Below, in pieces: positions 36,992 through 45,620 of a stretch of 64,000 nt of DNA. The notes beneath the pieces are model-generated. The model was not told where the DNA came from, searched no databases, and saw only the letters and a program-made list of their open reading frames with translations. The number at the start of each line of letters is the position of its first letter. The stretch's first letter is position 1. Source of the stretch: Streptomyces sp. NBC_01197 (lineage in GTDB: Bacteria > Actinomycetota > Actinomycetes > Streptomycetales > Streptomycetaceae); NCBI RefSeq assembly GCF_036010505.1, contig NZ_CP108569.1, forward strand, positions 3,359,001 to 3,423,000, given 5' to 3'. The position numbers were made by a program, and so were the translations under genes.

Positions 36992-37702
36992 TCATGCGCG
37001 CCAGTCGAGCGGGACCTGTCTGGAGCGGTCCCATGGGCGTTCCCAGCCCGCGAAGTGCAGAATCCGGTCGATCACTCCGGCCGTGAAACCCCAGACCAGG
37101 GCGGATTCGACCAGAAAAGCGGGGCCCTGGTGACCGCGCGGGTGGACAGTCGTCACCCGGTTGGCGGGATCCGTGAGATCCGCCACGGGAACCGTGAAGA
37201 CCCGGGCCGTCTCACCGCTGTCCACGGCCCGTACGGGAGTGGGCTCGCGCCACCAGCCGAGCACCGGCGTCACGACGAAGCCGCTCACCGGGATGTAGAG
37301 CCGGGGCAGCACACCGAAGAGCTGCACGCCCGAGGGTTCGAGGCCGGTCTCCTCCTGGGCCTCCCGCAGCGCCGCCCGCAGCGGACCGGTGGTCTGCGGA
37401 TCTCCGTCACCGGGGTCGAGGGAGCCGCCGGGGAAGGAGGGCTGTCCCGCGTGGGAGCGCAGGCTGGAGGCCCGCTCCATCAGCAGCAGCTCGGGCCCGG
37501 CCGGGCCCTCGCCGAAGAGGATCAGCACGGCGGACTGCCGTCCGCTGCCGCTCTCTGGCGGCAGGAACCGGCTGAGCTGCTCGGGGCGCACCGTATCGGC
37601 CGCGCGCGCCACGGGCGCCAGCCATCCGGGCAGCCCGGACTGCGTCACGGTGACCGGACTCTCCTGAGTCCGGTCCGTGTGTGTCTCTCCAGCGCGCGTC
37701 AT
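36992..37702 (-). CDS. Nudix hydrolase, CoA pyrophosphatase type
   Basis: 236 residues from ATG at 37702. The Nudix box region reads AGQPSFPGG, SLDPGDGDPQT, then LREAQEETGLEPSG, which with the upstream PSFPGG is the UPF0035/CoA-diphosphatase pattern. A longer start, GTG at 37864, would overlap the nth stop as GTGA, but the extra 54 residues are low-complexity and no ribosome site precedes it. It lies downstream of nth on the same strand. Confidence 0.85.
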   Translation of the reverse strand: MTRAGETHTDRTQESPVTVTQSGLPGWLAPVARAADTVRPEQLSRFLPPESGSGRQSAVLILFGEGPAGPELLLMERASSLRSHAGQPSFPGGSLDPGDGDPQTTGPLRAALREAQEETGLEPSGVQLFGVLPRLYIPVSGFVVTPVLGWWREPTPVRAVDSGETARVFTVPVADLTDPANRVTTVHPRGHQGPAFLVESALVWGFTAGVIDRILHFAGWERPWDRSRQVPLDWRA

Positions 37703-37860
37703 CGGCACCCCCGCCCCTTCCAACGCCTGCGGCCGGCCTGATCGTTCCGCACCAACGGGTGGTTCCGCACTTCGGGTGCTGTCCCGCACGCGGACGGCGG
37801 GGTGGTCCTGGCCCTGCGGGCCGGTACGGGCTCGGCCCTGCGGGCCGGTGCGGGCCGCCG

Positions 37861-38943
37861 TCACCCGGCCGCCAACGGCGGGGCCGGCTGCCCGGGATAG
37901 TCCGCCGGGGGCTTCAGCCGCTGGCCGGGCTGCCCGCCCTTCTCGTACTTCAGCAGCTTCCGCGCCTTCTCCGGGTCCGTCTCGCCCTCACCGTACGAAG
38001 GACAGAGCGGGGCGATCGGGCAGGCGCCGCAGGCCGGTTTACGGGCGTGGCAGATCCGGCGGCCGTGGAAGACAACCCGGTGCGAGAGCATCGTCCAGTC
38101 GCTCTTGGGGAAGAGCGCGCAGATCTCCGCCTCGACCTTCTCCGGGTCCTGCTGCTCGGTCCACTTCCAGCGGCGCACCAGCCGCCCGAAATGGGTGTCC
38201 ACGGTAATTCCAGGGACTCCGAAAGCATTACCAAGTACGACATTTGCCGTTTTCCGCCCGACTCCGGGCAGCGACACCAGGTCATCGAGCCGGCCCGGCA
38301 CCTCGCCCCCGAAGTTGTCCCTGATGGCGGTGGACAGCCCCAGGACCGACCGCGCCTTCGCCCGGAAGAACCCGGTCGGCCGCAGGATCTGCTCAAGCTC
38401 CTCGGGGTCCGCCGCCGCCATGTCCTCCGGCGTCGGGAACTTCGCGAAGAGCGCGGGCGTCGTCTGGTTGACCCGGAGGTCGGTGGTCTGGGCGGAGAGG
38501 ACCGTCGCGATCAGCAGCTCGAAGGGGTTCTCGAAGTCGAGCTCGGGATGGGCGTACGGGTAGACCTCGGCCAGCTCACTGTTGATCCGGCGCGCCCGGC
38601 GGACCAGGGCGGCGTGGGACTCGGACCTGGGAATCCTGACAGCCTCCGGCGCGGGCCCGGCCTTCTTGGCGGCCGCGGCCTTGGCCTTCTTGGCGGGCGC
38701 AGCTTTCTTCACCGCCGCAGCCTTCTTGGCGGGCGCAGCCTTCTTCGCTGGCGCAGCCTCGGGCGCAGGCTTCGTCACGGCCGCAGCCTTCTTGGCGGGC
38801 GCAGGCTTCTTCACCGCCGCGGCCTTCGTCACCGCCGACGTCTTTTTCACTGGCGCCGTCCTTTTCGCTGGCGCAGCCTTCTTCGCGGCCGTTCTCGCAA
38901 CCTGCTTCGCGGCTTCCTCCGCCGGTCCAGCCGCCTCTGCCAT
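37861..38943 (-). CDS. nth: Endonuclease III with H1-like basic N-terminal extension
   Basis: 360 residues from ATG at 38943 (AAGGGGG six bases upstream; GTG 38958 is weaker). Base-excision DNA glycosylase/AP lyase. The core begins near residue 105: [17 protein letters not shown], the helix-hairpin-helix [15 protein letters not shown] with catalytic Lys, [11 protein letters not shown] with the catalytic Asp and the 4Fe-4S loop [17 protein letters not shown]. The first about 100 residues are Lys/Ala/Pro repeats ([15 protein letters not shown]), as in histone H1 or HupS tails, and not found in E. coli Nth. They may anchor the enzyme to DNA. The gene is divergent from crp. Confidence 0.93.
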   Translation of the reverse strand: MAEAAGPAEEAAKQVARTAAKKAAPAKRTAPVKKTSAVTKAAAVKKPAPAKKAAAVTKPAPEAAPAKKAAPAKKAAAVKKAAPAKKAKAAAAKKAGPAPEAVRIPRSESHAALVRRARRINSELAEVYPYAHPELDFENPFELLIATVLSAQTTDLRVNQTTPALFAKFPTPEDMAAADPEELEQILRPTGFFRAKARSVLGLSTAIRDNFGGEVPGRLDDLVSLPGVGRKTANVVLGNAFGVPGITVDTHFGRLVRRWKWTEQQDPEKVEAEICALFPKSDWTMLSHRVVFHGRRICHARKPACGACPIAPLCPSYGEGETDPEKARKLLKYEKGGQPGQRLKPPADYPGQPAPPLAAG

Positions 38944-39192
38944 CTCGGCCCCCTTCACCGGTTCACCGGTTTCGTCACGTTTGCGGCCTTTTTCGCCCGG
39001 CTGGGCGACTGTTCGCCCACAGCAGAATTACGGCTCGGCGACACCCGTTCAGCCCCCTGCCCCTCTGCTCTCACCGGCGTTTTGGACACCCGGCCAGCCT
39101 AGAGCCAGGCACCGACATCCGCCCCGGTCACAGCCAATTCCCAACCCAATCGGCCCCCTCCCGCACAAGGCGCAGCGCCGGTGCGTCAAACT

Positions 39193-39206
39193 TGTGACTG
39201 ATCACA
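39193..39206. promoter_or_regulatory. Candidate Crp site in the nth-crp intergenic region
   Basis: TGTGACTGATCACA is a nearly perfect palindrome 68 bases before crp. It fits a GTG-N8-CAC pattern like that reported for the Streptomyces Crp (recalled). A second inverted repeat, GGGAACCAGCCGGTTCCC, lies at 39230-39247. Both suggest autoregulation. No gene is seen elsewhere in the gap 38944-39273. Confidence 0.5.
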
Positions 39207-39273
39207 CTGATTGACCCGTCCGGCATGATGGGAACCAGCCGGTTCCCTGAGCAGGTCGACAAGGAGAGAACTC

Positions 39274-39948
39274 GTGGACGACGTTCTGCGGCGCGCCCCG
39301 CTCTTCGCGGCGCTCGATGATGAGCAGGCCGCTGAGCTGCGCGCCTCGATGAGTGAGGTGACGCTCGCCCGTGGCGACGCCCTCTTCCACGAGGGCGACC
39401 CCGGCGACCGCCTCTATGTGGTCACCGAGGGCAAGGTGAAGCTGCACCGCACTTCCCCCGACGGCCGCGAGAACATGCTGGCGGTCCTCGGCCCCGGCGA
39501 GCTGATCGGCGAGCTGTCCCTCTTCGACCCGGGCCCGCGTACCGCCACGGCGTCGGCGCTGACCGAGGTCAAGCTGCTCGGCCTGGGCCACGGCGACCTC
39601 CAGCCCTGGCTGAATGTCCGCCCCGAGGTGGCCACCGCGCTGCTGCGCGCGGTCGCCCGCCGCCTGCGCAAGACCAACGACCAGATGTCCGACCTGGTCT
39701 TCTCGGACGTCCCCGGCCGGGTCGCCCGCGCGCTCCTCGACCTCTCGCGCCGCTTCGGTGTGCAGTCGGAGGAGGGCATCCACGTGGTCCACGACCTCAC
39801 CCAGGAAGAGCTGGCCCAGCTGGTCGGCGCCTCCCGTGAGACGGTCAACAAGGCCCTCGCGGACTTCGCGGGCCGCGGCTGGCTGCGGCTGGAGGCCCGT
39901 GCGGTGATCCTGCTGGACGTGGAACGCCTCGCGAAGCGGTCCCGCTAG
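39274..39948 (+). CDS. crp: cAMP receptor protein
   Basis: 224 residues from GTG at 39274, behind AAGGAGAG. The N-terminal cyclic-nucleotide domain has GELIGELSLFDPGPRTATASA in the cAMP-binding phosphate-cassette place; the C-terminal winged helix has LTQEELAQLVGASRETVNKALADF as recognition helix-turn-helix. In S. coelicolor the gene beside nth controls germination and antibiotic output. It is terminated by the strong palindrome at 39976-40024. Confidence 0.95.
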   Translation: MDDVLRRAPLFAALDDEQAAELRASMSEVTLARGDALFHEGDPGDRLYVVTEGKVKLHRTSPDGRENMLAVLGPGELIGELSLFDPGPRTATASALTEVKLLGLGHGDLQPWLNVRPEVATALLRAVARRLRKTNDQMSDLVFSDVPGRVARALLDLSRRFGVQSEEGIHVVHDLTQEELAQLVGASRETVNKALADFAGRGWLRLEARAVILLDVERLAKRSR

Positions 39949-39975
39949 CCGGGCGCCCGTTCCTGCCTGCCTGTA

Positions 39976-40024
39976 CGTACGTGAAGGGGCGCCCCACCGC
40001 GAGTGGGGCGTCCCTTCACGTACG
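39976..40024. terminator. Bidirectional terminator between crp and the MBL gene
   Basis: 49-bp palindrome: outer arms CGTACGTGAAGGG/CCCTTCACGTACG and inner GCCCCAC/GTGGGGC around a 5-base loop. It sits between convergent genes and would fold on either transcript. Confidence 0.82.
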
Positions 40025-40047
40025 TCAGCCGGCCTCGGACCACCCGC

Positions 40048-40878
40048 TCAGATCAGCCCGTGCTCCCGCAGATACTCCAGCTGCGCCCGCACCGACAGCT
40101 CGGCCGCGGGCCAGAGCGACCGGTCAACGTCCGCGTACACCTGCGCGACGACCTCCGAAGCCGTCGTGAAGCCGTTCTCGGCGGCCGTCTCCACCTGGGC
40201 GAGCCGGTGGGCGCGGTGCGCGAGGTAGAAGTCGACGGCCCCCTGCGCGTCCTCCAGTACCGGCCCGTGCCCCGGAAGCACCGTCCGCACCCCGTCGTCC
40301 ACCGTCAGCGAGCGCAGCCGCCGCAGCGAGTCCAGGTAGTCGCCGAGCCTGCCGTCCGGATGCGCGACCACCGTCGTGCCGCGGCCCAGAACCGTGTCGC
40401 CCGTCAGCACCGCCCGGTCGGCCGGCAGATGGAAGCAGAGCGAGTCCGCGGTATGGCCCGGCGCCGGTACGACCCGCAGCTCCAGGCCGCCGGTGGTGAT
40501 GACGTCCCCCGCGCCGAGTCCCTCGTCACCGAGGCGCAGCGCGGGGTCCAGTGCCCGTACGGACGTACGCGTCAGCTCGGCGAACCGCGCAGCGCCCTCC
40601 GCGTGGTCCGGGTGGCCGTGCGTCAGGAGCGTCAGCGCGACGCGCTTGCCCGCGCCCGCCGCCGTCGCGACGACGGCCTTCAGATGGCTTTCGTCGAGCG
40701 GTCCCGGGTCGATGACGACGGCCAGGTCGGAGTCGGGCTCGGCGATGATCCAGGTGTTGGTGCCGTCGAGCGTCATCGCGGAGGCGTTCGGCGCCAGGAC
40801 ATTGACCGCCCGTGCGGTGGCGGGCCCGGACAGGACCCCGCCCCTGGGCTGACCGGGGAGGGCTGCGGCATCACTCAC
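40048..40878 (-). CDS. MBL-fold metallo-hydrolase (beta-lactamase-like)
   Basis: 276 residues from GTG at 40878, with AGGAGA ten bases upstream. The metal-binding motif THGHPDHAEGA near residue 106, LPADRAVLTGDTVLG and TVLPGHGPVL are the MBL signatures. The group with the helical C-terminal domain (about the last 60 residues) resembles human LACTB2, an RNase-like hydrolase; the substrate is unknown. The frame stays open to 41079 across the 36-bp repeats, but the ribosome site and homolog N-terminus support 40878. Confidence 0.85.
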   Translation of the reverse strand: MSDAAALPGQPRGGVLSGPATARAVNVLAPNASAMTLDGTNTWIIAEPDSDLAVVIDPGPLDESHLKAVVATAAGAGKRVALTLLTHGHPDHAEGAARFAELTRTSVRALDPALRLGDEGLGAGDVITTGGLELRVVPAPGHTADSLCFHLPADRAVLTGDTVLGRGTTVVAHPDGRLGDYLDSLRRLRSLTVDDGVRTVLPGHGPVLEDAQGAVDFYLAHRAHRLAQVETAAENGFTTASEVVAQVYADVDRSLWPAAELSVRAQLEYLREHGLI

Positions 40879-40920
40879 GCGGGGTCTCCTGTCGTCCGGG
40901 CCGTCACTGGGGCCGCCACT

Positions 40921-40992
40921 CCGGCCATCACTCGGATCTTCGCTCCGGCTGTCGTTCCGGCCATCACTCGGATCTTCGCTCCGGCTGTCGTT
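40921..40992. repeat. 36-bp tandem repeat upstream of the MBL gene
   Basis: Two exact 36-bp units (40921-40956 and 40957-40992), with decayed related units on both sides. The length is a multiple of three and the minus-strand frame is open, so if translation began upstream it would add two copies of NDSRSEDPSDGR. Confidence 0.92.
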
Positions 40993-41032
40993 CCGGCCGT
41001 CGCCCGGGCTGTCATTTCGGGGGCCAGGCCGG

Positions 41033-41902
41033 TCATTCCGGCGTCCCGGTCGCCGGAAGCCGCCGGGTGAACTCATCATGACCCGGCCAGCTCAGCACCA
41101 GCTCACCGGCCTCCAGCCGGGCCCGCGCCAGCACCGGGGTGAGCTCCCGCGCGGCCGCGCCCGCCAGGGTGTCGGCCACCGTCGCGTACGGCTGGAGCGA
41201 GCGGAGCGTCGAGATCGTCGGGGGCATCATCAGCAGCTCCCCCTTGTCGTACCCGGTGGCCGCCTCCTCGGGCCGTACCCAGACCGTGTGGTCCGCCTCG
41301 GTCGAGGCGTTGCGGGTCCGCTGACCGTCGGGCAGCGCGGCCACGAAGAACCAGGTGTCATACCGCTTCGGTTCGAACTCCGGGGTGATCCAGCGGGCCC
41401 ACGCGCCCAGCAGGTCGGAGCGGAGGACGAGCCCCCGCCGGTCCAGGAAGTCGGCGAAGGAGAGATCGCGGCCGACGAGCGCGGCGCGGTCCGCCTCCCA
41501 GTCGTCGCCCGAGAGGTCACCGACGACGGTGGACGCGGTCTCACCCGCGAGCAGTACCCCTGCCTCCTCGTACGTCTCCCGGACCGCGGCGCAGACGATG
41601 GCCTGGGCGGATGTCGCGTCGACGCCGAGCCGCGCGGCCCATACGTCGCGCGGCGGACCCGCCCAGCCGACCGGACGGTCGTCGTCGCGAGGGTCGACAC
41701 CGCCACCCGGATACGCGTACGCGCCTCCGGCGAAGGCCATGGAGGCGCGTCTGCGCAGCATGTGGACGGTGGGACCGGCCGCGGTGTCGCGCAGCAGCAT
41801 GACGGTCGCGGCTCTGCGCGGAGCGACGGCGGTGAGCTCGCCGGCCGCCAGGGCGCGGATACGGTCGGGCCATTCCGGCGGGTACCACTGACCTTGGGAC
41901 AT
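41033..41902 (-). CDS. Nudix hydrolase (NUDT7/19-like)
   Basis: 289 residues from ATG at 41902. The Nudix motif is split by an insertion: YPGGGVDPRDDD, about 30 residues, then CAAVRETYEEAGVLLAG. The N-terminal LRDTAAGPTVHMLRRRASMAF and the long C-terminal domain fit the NUDT19-like group acting on CoA esters; the exact substrate is inferred. It lies 154 bases upstream of the MBL gene on the same strand. Confidence 0.85.
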   Translation of the reverse strand: MSQGQWYPPEWPDRIRALAAGELTAVAPRRAATVMLLRDTAAGPTVHMLRRRASMAFAGGAYAYPGGGVDPRDDDRPVGWAGPPRDVWAARLGVDATSAQAIVCAAVRETYEEAGVLLAGETASTVVGDLSGDDWEADRAALVGRDLSFADFLDRRGLVLRSDLLGAWARWITPEFEPKRYDTWFFVAALPDGQRTRNASTEADHTVWVRPEEAATGYDKGELLMMPPTISTLRSLQPYATVADTLAGAAARELTPVLARARLEAGELVLSWPGHDEFTRRLPATGTPE

Positions 41903-42063
41903 GGCCGGAGGCTAACCGCTCTCGCGCCGATGTTCGAGGGGGTGGGCGGGTTCGCCCGCAAGCCCGCCCGCACGCCCCTAAGCCCACAAGCCCGCGCGTC
42001 CACAAGCCCCGAGCCGAACCGTCAGACCGTCAGCCGCCGCTCACCCCGTCGGGCCTCAGCCCC

Positions 42064-42531
42064 TCAAGCCTTCAGCTCGACCTGGATCTCCACCTCGACC
42101 GGTGCGTCCAGCGGCAGCACCGCGACGCCCACCGCGCTGCGCGCATGGACACCGCGGTCGCCCAGGACCGCGCCCAGCAGCTCGCTGGCACCGTTGAGCA
42201 CGCCCGGCTGACCGGTGAAGTCCGGGGCCGACGCCACGAATCCCACGACCTTCACGACCCGCTCGATACGGTCCAGATCACCGGCGACCGACTTCACGGC
42301 CGCCAGCGCGTTCAGCGCGCACGTACGAGCCAGATCCCTCGCGTCCTCGGCGGTGACCTCCGCGCCGACCTTCCCGACCAGCGGAAGCTTGCCCTCCACC
42401 ATCGGCAGCTGGCCCGCCGTGTACACGTACACACCGGACTGCACGGCCGGCTGGTACGCGGCCAGCGGCGGTACCACATCCGGAAGCGTCAGCCCCAGCT
42501 CGGTCAGGCGGGCTTCGACGGCCCCGCTCAT
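42064..42531 (-). CDS. RidA/YjgF family protein
   Basis: 155 residues from ATG at 42531, behind GGGAGAAG and overlapping the DUF4177 stop as ATGA. Core features: GVYVYTAGQLPMVEG, DLARTCALNALAAVK and ARSAVGVAVLPLDAPVEVEIQ, where the arginine of the RidA active site lies in the ARSAVG stretch. RidA proteins remove reactive enamines or imines from PLP enzymes; this longer subgroup is of less certain function. Confidence 0.87.
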   Translation of the reverse strand: MSGAVEARLTELGLTLPDVVPPLAAYQPAVQSGVYVYTAGQLPMVEGKLPLVGKVGAEVTAEDARDLARTCALNALAAVKSVAGDLDRIERVVKVVGFVASAPDFTGQPGVLNGASELLGAVLGDRGVHARSAVGVAVLPLDAPVEVEIQVELKA

Positions 42532-42689
42532 GCGGACTTCTCCCGCTTGAGGTACGCCACGAGCTGCTCGGGGTTGTTCGGTCCGGGCACGACCTGGACG
42601 AGCTCCCAGCCGTCCTCGCCCCAGGTGTCCAGAATCTGCTTCGTCGCGTGCACCAGCAGCGGCACAGTCGCGTATTCCCATTTGGCCAT
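42528..42689 (-). CDS. DUF4177 small protein
   Basis: 53 residues, ATG 42689 to TGA 42528, MAKWEYATVPLLVHATKQIL then DTWGEDGWELVQVVPGP. The WEY...GWELV pattern is the DUF4177 family. It is followed with a 4-nt overlap by the RidA gene, so the two are translated together. The function is unknown. It is easily missed because of size. Confidence 0.82.
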   Translation of the reverse strand: MAKWEYATVPLLVHATKQILDTWGEDGWELVQVVPGPNNPEQLVAYLKREKSA

Positions 42690-42747
42690 ACGGCGACTGT
42701 AGCCGCTGTCACCGACAGCCTCGGGCGTACCACCGTGCCCGACTGGT

Positions 42748-42753
42748 TAGGCT
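42748..42753 (+). promoter_or_regulatory. -10 element of a probable leaderless promoter
   Basis: TAGGCT ends eight bases before the GTG at 42761 and there is no Shine-Dalgarno sequence, so the mRNA probably starts at the start codon. Confidence 0.5.
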
Positions 42754-42760
42754 CGAATAC

Positions 42761-43720
42761 GTGAGCAGGCTTCAGGTCGTGAGTGGCAAGGGCGGGACCG
42801 GAAAGACCACGGTCGCCGCCGCGCTGGCGCTTGCCCTCGCGACGGAGGGCAAGCGCACTCTGCTCGTCGAGGTGGAGGGCCGGCAGGGCATCGCCCAGCT
42901 CTTCGAGACGGAGGCGTTCCCGTACGAGGAACGGAAGATCGCCGTGGCACCCGGTGGCGGGGAGGTGTACGCCCTCGCGATCGACGCCGAACGCGCCCTG
43001 CTCGACTACCTCCAGATGTTCTACAAGCTGGGCAGCGCGGGCCGGGCCCTGAAGAAACTCGGCGCGATCGACTTCGCCACGACCATCGCGCCCGGCGTCC
43101 GGGACGTGCTCCTCACCGGCAAGGCGTGCGAGGCCGTACGCCGCAAGAACAAGCAGGGGCGTTTCGCCTACGACCACATCATCATGGACGCGCCGCCGAC
43201 GGGCCGCATCACCCGCTTCCTCAACGTCAACGACGAGGTGGCCGGTCTCGCGAAGATCGGGCCCATACACAACCAGGCCCAGGCCGTGATGCGCGTCCTC
43301 AAGTCACCGGAGACGGCAGTGCACTTGGTGACGCTGCTCGAAGAGATGCCGGTGCAGGAGACCGTGGACGGCATCGCCGAACTGCGCGCGGCCGACCTCC
43401 CGGTGGGCAACGTCATCGTGAACATGGTCCGCCCCACGCTCCTGGACGAGCAGACCGTACGGACCGTGTCGGGCGACCGCCGCAAGGAGGTGGCCAAGGC
43501 GCTGACCCGCGCGGGCGTCAGCGGCGCGGCGAAGCTGGTGACCCCGCTGCTCGCCGAGGCCGTCGACCACGCGGAACGGGTGGAGCTGGAGCGCGAACAG
43601 CGTGCCGTACTGGCGGGCCTGGAGCTGCCCGCCTACGAACTCCCGCTGCTCGGCGACGGAATGGACCTGGCCGGGCTCTATCAGCTGGCGACGGAACTGC
43701 GGAGGCACACCACCTCATGA
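42761..43720 (+). CDS. ArsA/GET3-like ATPase, first of a pair
   Basis: 319 residues from GTG at 42761. The P-loop VSGKGGTGKTTVAAALALAL lies at the very start; HIIMDAPPTGRITRFLNV is the switch II region. The layout fits the anion-transporting/GET3 family but the cysteines of arsenical ATPases are absent. The pair of tandem ATPases upstream of wblA is a fixed feature of actinobacterial chromosomes as I know them; their job is unknown. The stop overlaps the next start (ATGA). Confidence 0.88.
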   Translation: MSRLQVVSGKGGTGKTTVAAALALALATEGKRTLLVEVEGRQGIAQLFETEAFPYEERKIAVAPGGGEVYALAIDAERALLDYLQMFYKLGSAGRALKKLGAIDFATTIAPGVRDVLLTGKACEAVRRKNKQGRFAYDHIIMDAPPTGRITRFLNVNDEVAGLAKIGPIHNQAQAVMRVLKSPETAVHLVTLLEEMPVQETVDGIAELRAADLPVGNVIVNMVRPTLLDEQTVRTVSGDRRKEVAKALTRAGVSGAAKLVTPLLAEAVDHAERVELEREQRAVLAGLELPAYELPLLGDGMDLAGLYQLATELRRHTTS

Positions 43721-45129
43721 CCCTGGACAGCGTTCCCCTGCTCGACATCGATCCGCTGCTGGACGACCCCGCCACCCGCATCATCGTGTGCTGCGGCTCA
43801 GGCGGCGTGGGCAAGACCACGACCGCGGCCGCGCTGGGCGTACGGGCGGCCGAGCGAGGCCGCCGGGCTGTGGTGCTGACCATCGATCCGGCGCGCAGGC
43901 TCGCCCAGTCCATGGGCATCGACTCGCTCGACAACATCCCGCGCCGGGTGGCGGGCATCAAGGCCACCGGCGACGGTGAACTGCACGCCATGATGCTGGA
44001 CATGAAGCGGACCTTCGACGAGATCGTCGAGGCGCACGCGGACCGCGAGCGGGCCAGCGCCATCCTCAACAACCCCTTCTACCAGTCGCTCTCCGCGGGC
44101 TTCGCCGGTACGCAGGAGTACATGGCGATGGAGAAGCTGGGCCAGCTGCGGGCCCGCGACGAGTGGGACCTGATCGTCGTGGACACCCCTCCGTCGCGGT
44201 CGGCGCTCGACTTCCTGGACGCGCCGAAGCGGCTCGGGTCGTTCCTCGACGGCAAGTTCATCCGGCTGCTGATGGCCCCGGCGAAGGTCGGCGGCCGGGC
44301 CGGGATGAAGTTCCTCAACGTCGGGATGTCGATGATGACCGGCACCCTCGGCAAGGTGCTCGGAGGTCAGTTCCTGCGCGATGTGCAGACCTTCGTCACG
44401 GCGATGGACACCATGTTCGGCGGCTTCCGCACCCGCGCCGACGCCACGTACCGGCTGCTCCAGGCGCCCGGCACCGCATTCCTCGTGGTCGCGGCGCCTG
44501 AGCGGGATGCGCTGCGGGAGGCCGCGTACTTCGTGGAGCGGCTGGCCGCGGACGGGATGCCGCTGGCCGGTCTCGTACTCAACAGGGTGCACGGCAGCGG
44601 GGCCGCGCGGCTCACGGCGGAGCGGGCGCTGGCCGCCGCGGAAAATCTTGACGACAGCGGCATTGTGGATCAGGAGGCCGGGAATGAAGCAGTTCGTGAC
44701 TCCACGGGCCCCTCCCCCGAGCCCGGAACCGCGGAGCACCCGGAGCTTCCTGAAACCTCTGAGACATTCACGGCGACATTTACGGCGGCCTCCACAGCGC
44801 CATCCGCAGAGACATCCCTGGAACCATCGACCGAGGCGCCCCACGAGCCTGCTGAGACATCCGCGGAGGCCGACACACCAGAAGCCACGTCCGAGCCGGC
44901 GGAACCCATGCCGGAGCCGACGGTCGATGCGCTGACCGTCGGCCTGCTCCGACTGCACGCCGAACGCATGCAGGTGCTCGCCCGTGAGCGGCGCACCCGC
45001 GACCGTTTCACGGCGCTCCACCCCGAGGTGGCCGTGGCCGAGGTGGCCGCGCTGCCCGGCGACGTCCATGACCTGGCAGGGCTCCGGGCCATCGGTGATC
45101 GCCTCGCGACCGGTCGTACTCCGGCCTGA
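43717..45129 (+). CDS. ArsA/GET3-like ATPase, second of a pair
   Basis: 470 residues from ATG at 43717, coupled to the first. The P-loop is VCCGSGGVGKTTTAAALG near residue 30; TIDPARRLAQSMG is the switch I region; LIVVDTPPSRSALDFLDAP the switch II. Between about residues 325 and 405 is a Pro/Glu/Thr/Ser/Ala-rich linker (ETSETFTATFTAAST and more) that splits off the last 65 residues; homologs known to me are shorter here. The two ATPases probably form a heterodimer, by analogy with ArsA halves. Confidence 0.88.
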   Translation: MTLDSVPLLDIDPLLDDPATRIIVCCGSGGVGKTTTAAALGVRAAERGRRAVVLTIDPARRLAQSMGIDSLDNIPRRVAGIKATGDGELHAMMLDMKRTFDEIVEAHADRERASAILNNPFYQSLSAGFAGTQEYMAMEKLGQLRARDEWDLIVVDTPPSRSALDFLDAPKRLGSFLDGKFIRLLMAPAKVGGRAGMKFLNVGMSMMTGTLGKVLGGQFLRDVQTFVTAMDTMFGGFRTRADATYRLLQAPGTAFLVVAAPERDALREAAYFVERLAADGMPLAGLVLNRVHGSGAARLTAERALAAAENLDDSGIVDQEAGNEAVRDSTGPSPEPGTAEHPELPETSETFTATFTAASTAPSAETSLEPSTEAPHEPAETSAEADTPEATSEPAEPMPEPTVDALTVGLLRLHAERMQVLARERRTRDRFTALHPEVAVAEVAALPGDVHDLAGLRAIGDRLATGRTPA

Positions 45130-45182
45130 GTCCACCACCCTGCGAGTCCACCCTGGGTGTCCACCCTGGGAGTCCGCCCTGC
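45129..45182. repeat. AGTCCACCCTGGG-type tandem repeats
   Basis: Three to four imperfect copies of a 14-17-bp unit follow the ATPase stop codon. A related set of short CCCACRGG units lies at about 45227-45280 near the wblA 3' end. No hairpin with a T-run is seen. Confidence 0.65.
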
Positions 45183-45272
45183 ACACCCGGGGCACTCGGC
45201 GTCTCACGACGCGCTGCACCCACAGGCATTTGTCCCACGGGCATCCGCCCACAGGGGCCCGCCCACGGGGTC

Positions 45273-45620
45273 CTATCCCACAGCGGCGTACGTCTCCTCG
45301 AACGCTTCGTCGTCCACGACGATCGCGGGCAGGATGCCCGTGCTGCGCTCGTACTCGGTGCGCGCGGTCTCCAGCAATCGACGCCACGAGGTGACGGTGG
45401 GGCGCCGACGCAACAGTGCGCGCCGCTCCCGCTCGGTCATGCCACCCCACACGCCGAATTCGACGCGGTTGTCGAGCGCGTCGGCCAGGCACTCCGTACG
45501 CACCGGGCATCCGGTGCACACCGCCTTGGCCCTGTTCTGCGCTGCCCCTTGTACAAACAGTTCGTCCGGATCCGTAGTGCGGCAGGCTGCCTGCGCACTC
45601 CAGTCAGTTACCCAGCCCAT
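45273..45620 (-). CDS. wblA: WhiB-family regulator WblA
   Basis: 115 residues from ATG at 45620. Four cysteines (13, 35, 38 and 44) in AACRTTD...VCTGCPVRTEC coordinate a 4Fe-4S cluster; GVWGGMTERERRALLRRRP is the WhiB turn and basic DNA-binding region. The C-terminal extension TSWRRLLETARTEYERSTG and the tandem ATPase neighbours identify WblA rather than another Wbl protein. WblA promotes development and represses antibiotic production in streptomycetes. Confidence 0.94.
   Translation of the reverse strand: MGWVTDWSAQAACRTTDPDELFVQGAAQNRAKAVCTGCPVRTECLADALDNRVEFGVWGGMTERERRALLRRRPTVTSWRRLLETARTEYERSTGILPAIVVDDEAFEETYAAVG

Noticed and set aside
37703..37864. GTG start of the Nudix gene overlapping the nth stop
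   Set aside because: The overlap is attractive, but the extra 54 residues are low-complexity and lack a ribosome site; kept as an alternative only.
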